Part shown: piece by piece, positions 60,601-64,000 of the stretch
Position numbering within the stretch: position 1 is the stretch's first letter
Layout of the letters: each line of letters opens with the position of its first letter
Source of the DNA: Phragmites australis
Taxonomy: Eukaryota; Streptophyta; Magnoliopsida; Poales; Poaceae
Length of the DNA: 64,000 bases
Assembly: GCF_958298935.1 (NCBI RefSeq)
Contig: NC_084927.1
Coordinates: forward strand, 37,018,501-37,082,500
Direction: 5' to 3'
The notes under the pieces: generated by a model
The model's database searches: none
Told to the model about the DNA's origin: nothing
Seen by the model: only the letters and a program-made list of their open reading frames with translations
Made by a program: the position numbers and the translations under genes

Positions 60601-63421
60601 AAGAGAATGAGTTCAAAGCCCACGTAAGATCTACTAACTTGACAAGCAATTGTGATATGACATAGTCGACCACGTCAGCAAACGGTGAGGACTGAAGCCT
60701 GTAAATTTGACGTGTGGGTTTATCTTGTCAGATCTGTTCACAATAACAGAAATATAGTTTTGTGATAAAGTGATGTAAAATAAGTGCGATTTTATGAAAT
60801 AAGAGAAGAAAAATGTAGTTTTGTGATAGTTAAACCAAAAGAAGTATAATTTTGTAATAAAGTGATGCAAAGTAAATGTGATTTTGTGAAATGGGGAAAA
60901 ATGTAGTTTTGTGATAGTTAAATTAAAAAAAAAGTGTAGTTTTATGATATTCAATCTTTTAGTTGAGTGTATAAAAATTCAGAGCATCGTATCAGAACTA
61001 GAAAAATGCTATGTGCATATGAAGTGAAAAGAGGATAAACCTGCGCTTGCTGGACTCCTCTGTCTCAAACATCATCGCAAATCTCATTCCAACTGATGGT
61101 TGCATATAGGTGGCCTTATTGTACCTTGCAAGAGGAATTACAAATGGCGACGGACTTGTCCTAAACAGAATTCAAGAATAAATATATGTAAATATGCCTA
61201 CCAGGAAAGCATACCAAATAACAAGTAAAACGGCTAGATAAAATTACGTACCTAGGATTGTAGTAGATAGTAAATGAGCCACCACTTGATGCCGCATGAG
61301 CTGCAGCAGCAAGAACGCCTATGTGCATACTATCAGTAGACAGGACAGATGATGACAATGCCGGTTGTTGTCGGGTGGCCCGCCTAATACCCACAAGGAG
61401 TTGCGACTTCTCATCCCTGTACCAACACTTTTAGTCACCAAGGATTTTGCATTGTAGACAGTTTATTATGTGGCAAATTTATGACGTGAAAGCTAATTTT
61501 AGACTGGGTAAGTTAAATTTTGGTGTCACTGTGGCATAGCGCAATAGAAGTCACTTTCATCTTAGCATTGACAAACATTAGCACAGAATTGTCCATAACT
61601 TACAGTAACAGCAGCATAAACATTTAAAATCAGGAAGTTGAATATGTACATTGGTGACCAGCTACTAGAAGAGACAAGTAACAGAACAGTGCACATGGTA
61701 TTTCCTCCATTACAGCAAGGAACATAAAACTAAGCCAAGGAACTCCCACAGGAAAAAAAAAAGTCAAGGAAGATTCTGTATTGTAATATACTTTTGTATC
61801 CCCTAGATATGATATCATTCGAACACAGGAATCATCTCTGTATCGTATGGTTGATTCCGTACAATAAAGGACAGTTATATTGAATCTAACAGATTTAATT
61901 TCTCAATAGCACCATGTGTCTTTGCTTAAGATGACAAATAGACTTATAAATTATTCACTTTAGGTGCATACCTGATAAATAGGACAGAGTCCCCAGCTTT
62001 AAGCCGTTTTGTCCCAACAAAAAGACTCCATCCAGTTGTTAGAAGATGTCTCTTTGGCTGCCCTGTAAGGAACATCAAAACAAGTTTCAGACAATAGGGT
62101 CCAAAGATAACCTGCACTTTTTATCCATGAACTACGAAAACCAAGTCAAACAGTGTCAGACCCTACCACGATAAATGTGACGGAATGTCCACAGGTTATC
62201 ATGCAAATCTCGAACAATAAGCTCCTGATTAGGAGGTTGCATTGTGTAATCCTGGGGGTTCAAAACATAGCTATGAGCTAAAGCGTTCAAAAAGATCAAC
62301 AAATTAATTAGAATGTAGATAAAAAGCTCATACGAGTTGTGGGAACAACTTCTCTGCAGCCCTTCGTGGAACTGAGAAACCACCATGCGTACTTGTATCA
62401 CTTGCAGTTAAATTTTTGCAGAAATATTCAGTGGGATACTTGCTTTTGGTGTAAGCACCAAGAGTTGGAATTGGGAAGACGTCAGTTTCCTAAAATGTCA
62501 TCAAGATTAGAACTCTCAAGTGGAGTCAAAGTTTATAATTTTCTAAAAAGAAAAATGTAAAGGTTCATCAGCTTCTGAATTTTTCAGAGTTCCAATTCCT
62601 ACAGTTACTAGGCTTCCTAAAAGCAATGCATGTTATTACAGTACTTTTCTTGGAAGCTATAAGAGATAAAATTGATCTTCACTTGTTGTTTGAAGAATAT
62701 CAAAACTACATATTATGAAGCCAAACTCACATGTAATGCATCAAAGCAACATCATTTACTTACAGAATGTACTGGTTGAAGGGTCATCTGTGCATAAATC
62801 TCATCAGTTTCCTTGTCAGCCTGTGTAAGATAAACATTCAAGCATTAATTAAGGAATACATATTGGGCAATCCAAACATTCGATCCGAAATATTATTTAC
62901 ACTTACATGCAAAGTGATGCTGTGAACTTGACATAGCAGCTGAGACGGGAGGCTCGGGTAGTTTGGAATGCGAGAATTTGGTGTCTTTCTAGTGGTAGCC
63001 GCAACCTGCAGGAGAACAAATTCAACCAAATAAATCCGTGCCCGTTAGTCCATACTCCACAGCACTAAGATTACACTGTATGATAACGAAATACAGAATA
63101 TGCAGAATGCGTTCGAACCTGTTCACTATGCCCCTGAGGAAAGTAGTGCACCAGGCTCCCCCGCTGCGGCAGGCACACCAGCGGCCCGGCACACGCGTGC
63201 CAGAGCTCGGAGTTGATCACCTTCTTTGCACCTATTGGGCACAGGAAACACTCGCATCACGCCTAAATGCGACGGAGTAATGCACAATTCCGCATCAGTA
63301 AGCAGCAGTAGCAGTATCTGAAACACTCACCCTGCGTTTCTCCCAGGAGCTGCATTTCGTCGAGCAGCGCCGCCGCGTTCCTCAGAACACCCGACGTGGC
63401 CTTCTCCTGTGAGGACGCCAT
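57663..63421 (-). CDS. ARF11: auxin response factor, MONOPTEROS/ARF5 type
   Basis: Thirteen exons join in phase from the ATG at 63421: 63331-63421, 63119-63231, 62907-63005, 62764-62820, 62334-62489, 62167-62251, 61972-62062, 61252-61416, 61041-61160, 59684-59892, 58234-59603, 57946-58136, 57663-57771 (951 residues). Order of parts: N-terminal [19 protein letters not shown] and [21 protein letters not shown]3 DNA-binding domain about 145-255 ([20 protein letters not shown]); ARF/ancillary domain about 270-360 ([18 protein letters not shown]); Ser/Gln-containing middle region about 395-855 in the single 1.37 kb exon 11; C-terminal PB1 domain about 858-945 ([22 protein letters not shown]). The retained PB1 and long middle region indicate an activating, Aux/IAA-regulated ARF. 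Sequence agrees with rice ARF11. Transcription is nuclear and auxin-dependent. No lesion is seen. Confidence 0.95.
60056..60937. mobile_element. approximately 880-bp foldback (long inverted-repeat) element in ARF intron 9
   Basis: Arm 60056-60484 is closely complementary to arm 60511-60937, with a loop of only about 26 bp. Near the loop GTGACACCATTTAGCC pairs with GGCTAAATGGTGTCAC. Outer parts of each arm contain tandem copies of TTTAACTATCACAAAACTAC. There is no coding capacity. It sits in the 1.15 kb intron between exons 9 and 10, so most of that intron is the element. Confidence 0.8.
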
Positions 63422-64000
63422 CTCCAGAAACCCACCAAACTGAAGCCGAAAAAACCGCGGCTTTCTGGATGCCAAGATCCTGACGTATGCTCGATTCCCA
63501 GCTTATACGCACTTCACCATTGCTCAAAACTCAAAATGCATGCATGCCACTGTGAGAGAGGCAGAGGCCAGAGGGTGCGAAATGTCAATCTGTTTGCGAG
63601 CAGCAGGCAAAGACGAGAAGAGTAAAAGCCAGGTGAAGAAGAAGGCCCCAAATGCATTCGGAGCACTACAAGCTCGGGTTTGGGTCCCCATGGCTAACAC
63701 CACCTCCCTTTCCCAAGAAAGCAGGTGGCTTTTGTGTTTTCACGCCACGCCACGCATGCCTCTACGAGCCAGTAGGAATAAAACCGAACGAGGCTAAGCT
63801 GCTGTTTGTTTTATGCTTCTGTTAGTGAAGCTAGAATAAACGAGTTTTAGAAAAATATTTTAAAAAAAATAGAAATCTGTTTCTAAACATAATAAATTAA
63901 AACAGTGAAACTCAAAAAAGATGTTTTTTAAAGCTATATACTGAGAAACTAAAAATTATTGTAAAGCTAACAGATTATTTCTAAAAATAATTTTTTAAAT
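63422..64000 (-). promoter_or_regulatory. ARF 5' leader and proximal upstream region
   Basis: The sequence immediately upstream of the ARF ATG is open in frame for 18 codons to an ATG at 63475, but the family start MASSQEK favours 63421. From about 63790 to the window end the sequence becomes AT-rich and resembles the edge of a repeat. I see no auxin-response element cluster. Confidence 0.4.

Overview
This is nuclear DNA from a grass (Poaceae), probably panicoid. Genes have GC-rich first exons and canonical GT-AG introns. The intergenic space is packed with Tourist/Harbinger, Stowaway, hAT and Copia elements typical of grasses, and the gene set (WUSCHEL-type homeobox, ARF11/MONOPTEROS-type ARF, Pin1-type isomerase, CCCH zinc finger) matches what I recall of the distal long arm of rice chromosome 4. 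The species cannot be named from the sequence. No prokaryotic operons, CRISPR arrays, rRNA or tRNA genes were seen.

Layout. 1-4801 (minus): 5' part of a CCCH zinc-finger gene running off the left edge, with a 3.9 kb first intron. 5.5-10.5 kb: transposon and repeat debris. 10.5-16.5 kb: two conserved spliceosomal genes transcribed divergently from about 300 bp of shared promoter, PHF5A (SF3b/U2 snRNP, minus) and SNRNP25 (U11/U12 25K, plus); both are broken by small indels. 17.5-18.6 kb (minus): an intact three-exon WUSCHEL-clade WOX gene. 19.5-48 kb: a large transposon field with a Harbinger-like element carrying a bHLH gene fragment, two hAT-like elements with near-perfect 8-bp target duplications, a decayed zinc-knuckle ORF, and three Copia remnants. 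48.4-51.5 kb (minus): a six-exon TLDc-domain gene. 54.5-56.9 kb (minus): a two-exon Pin1-type parvulin gene for which no in-frame ATG is visible. 57.7-63.4 kb (minus): a complete 13-exon auxin response factor, with an approximately 880 bp inverted-repeat element in intron 9.

How the genes relate. WUS and the MONOPTEROS-type ARF both act in meristem and organ initiation and lie about 39 kb apart. The paired loss of PHF5A and SNRNP25 next to intact developmental genes would fit a redundant homoeologous or duplicated chromosome segment in which dosage-insensitive copies are decaying; assembly indels are the main alternative. Splice sites were assigned by reading frame and by remembered family sequences, and no alignment was run.
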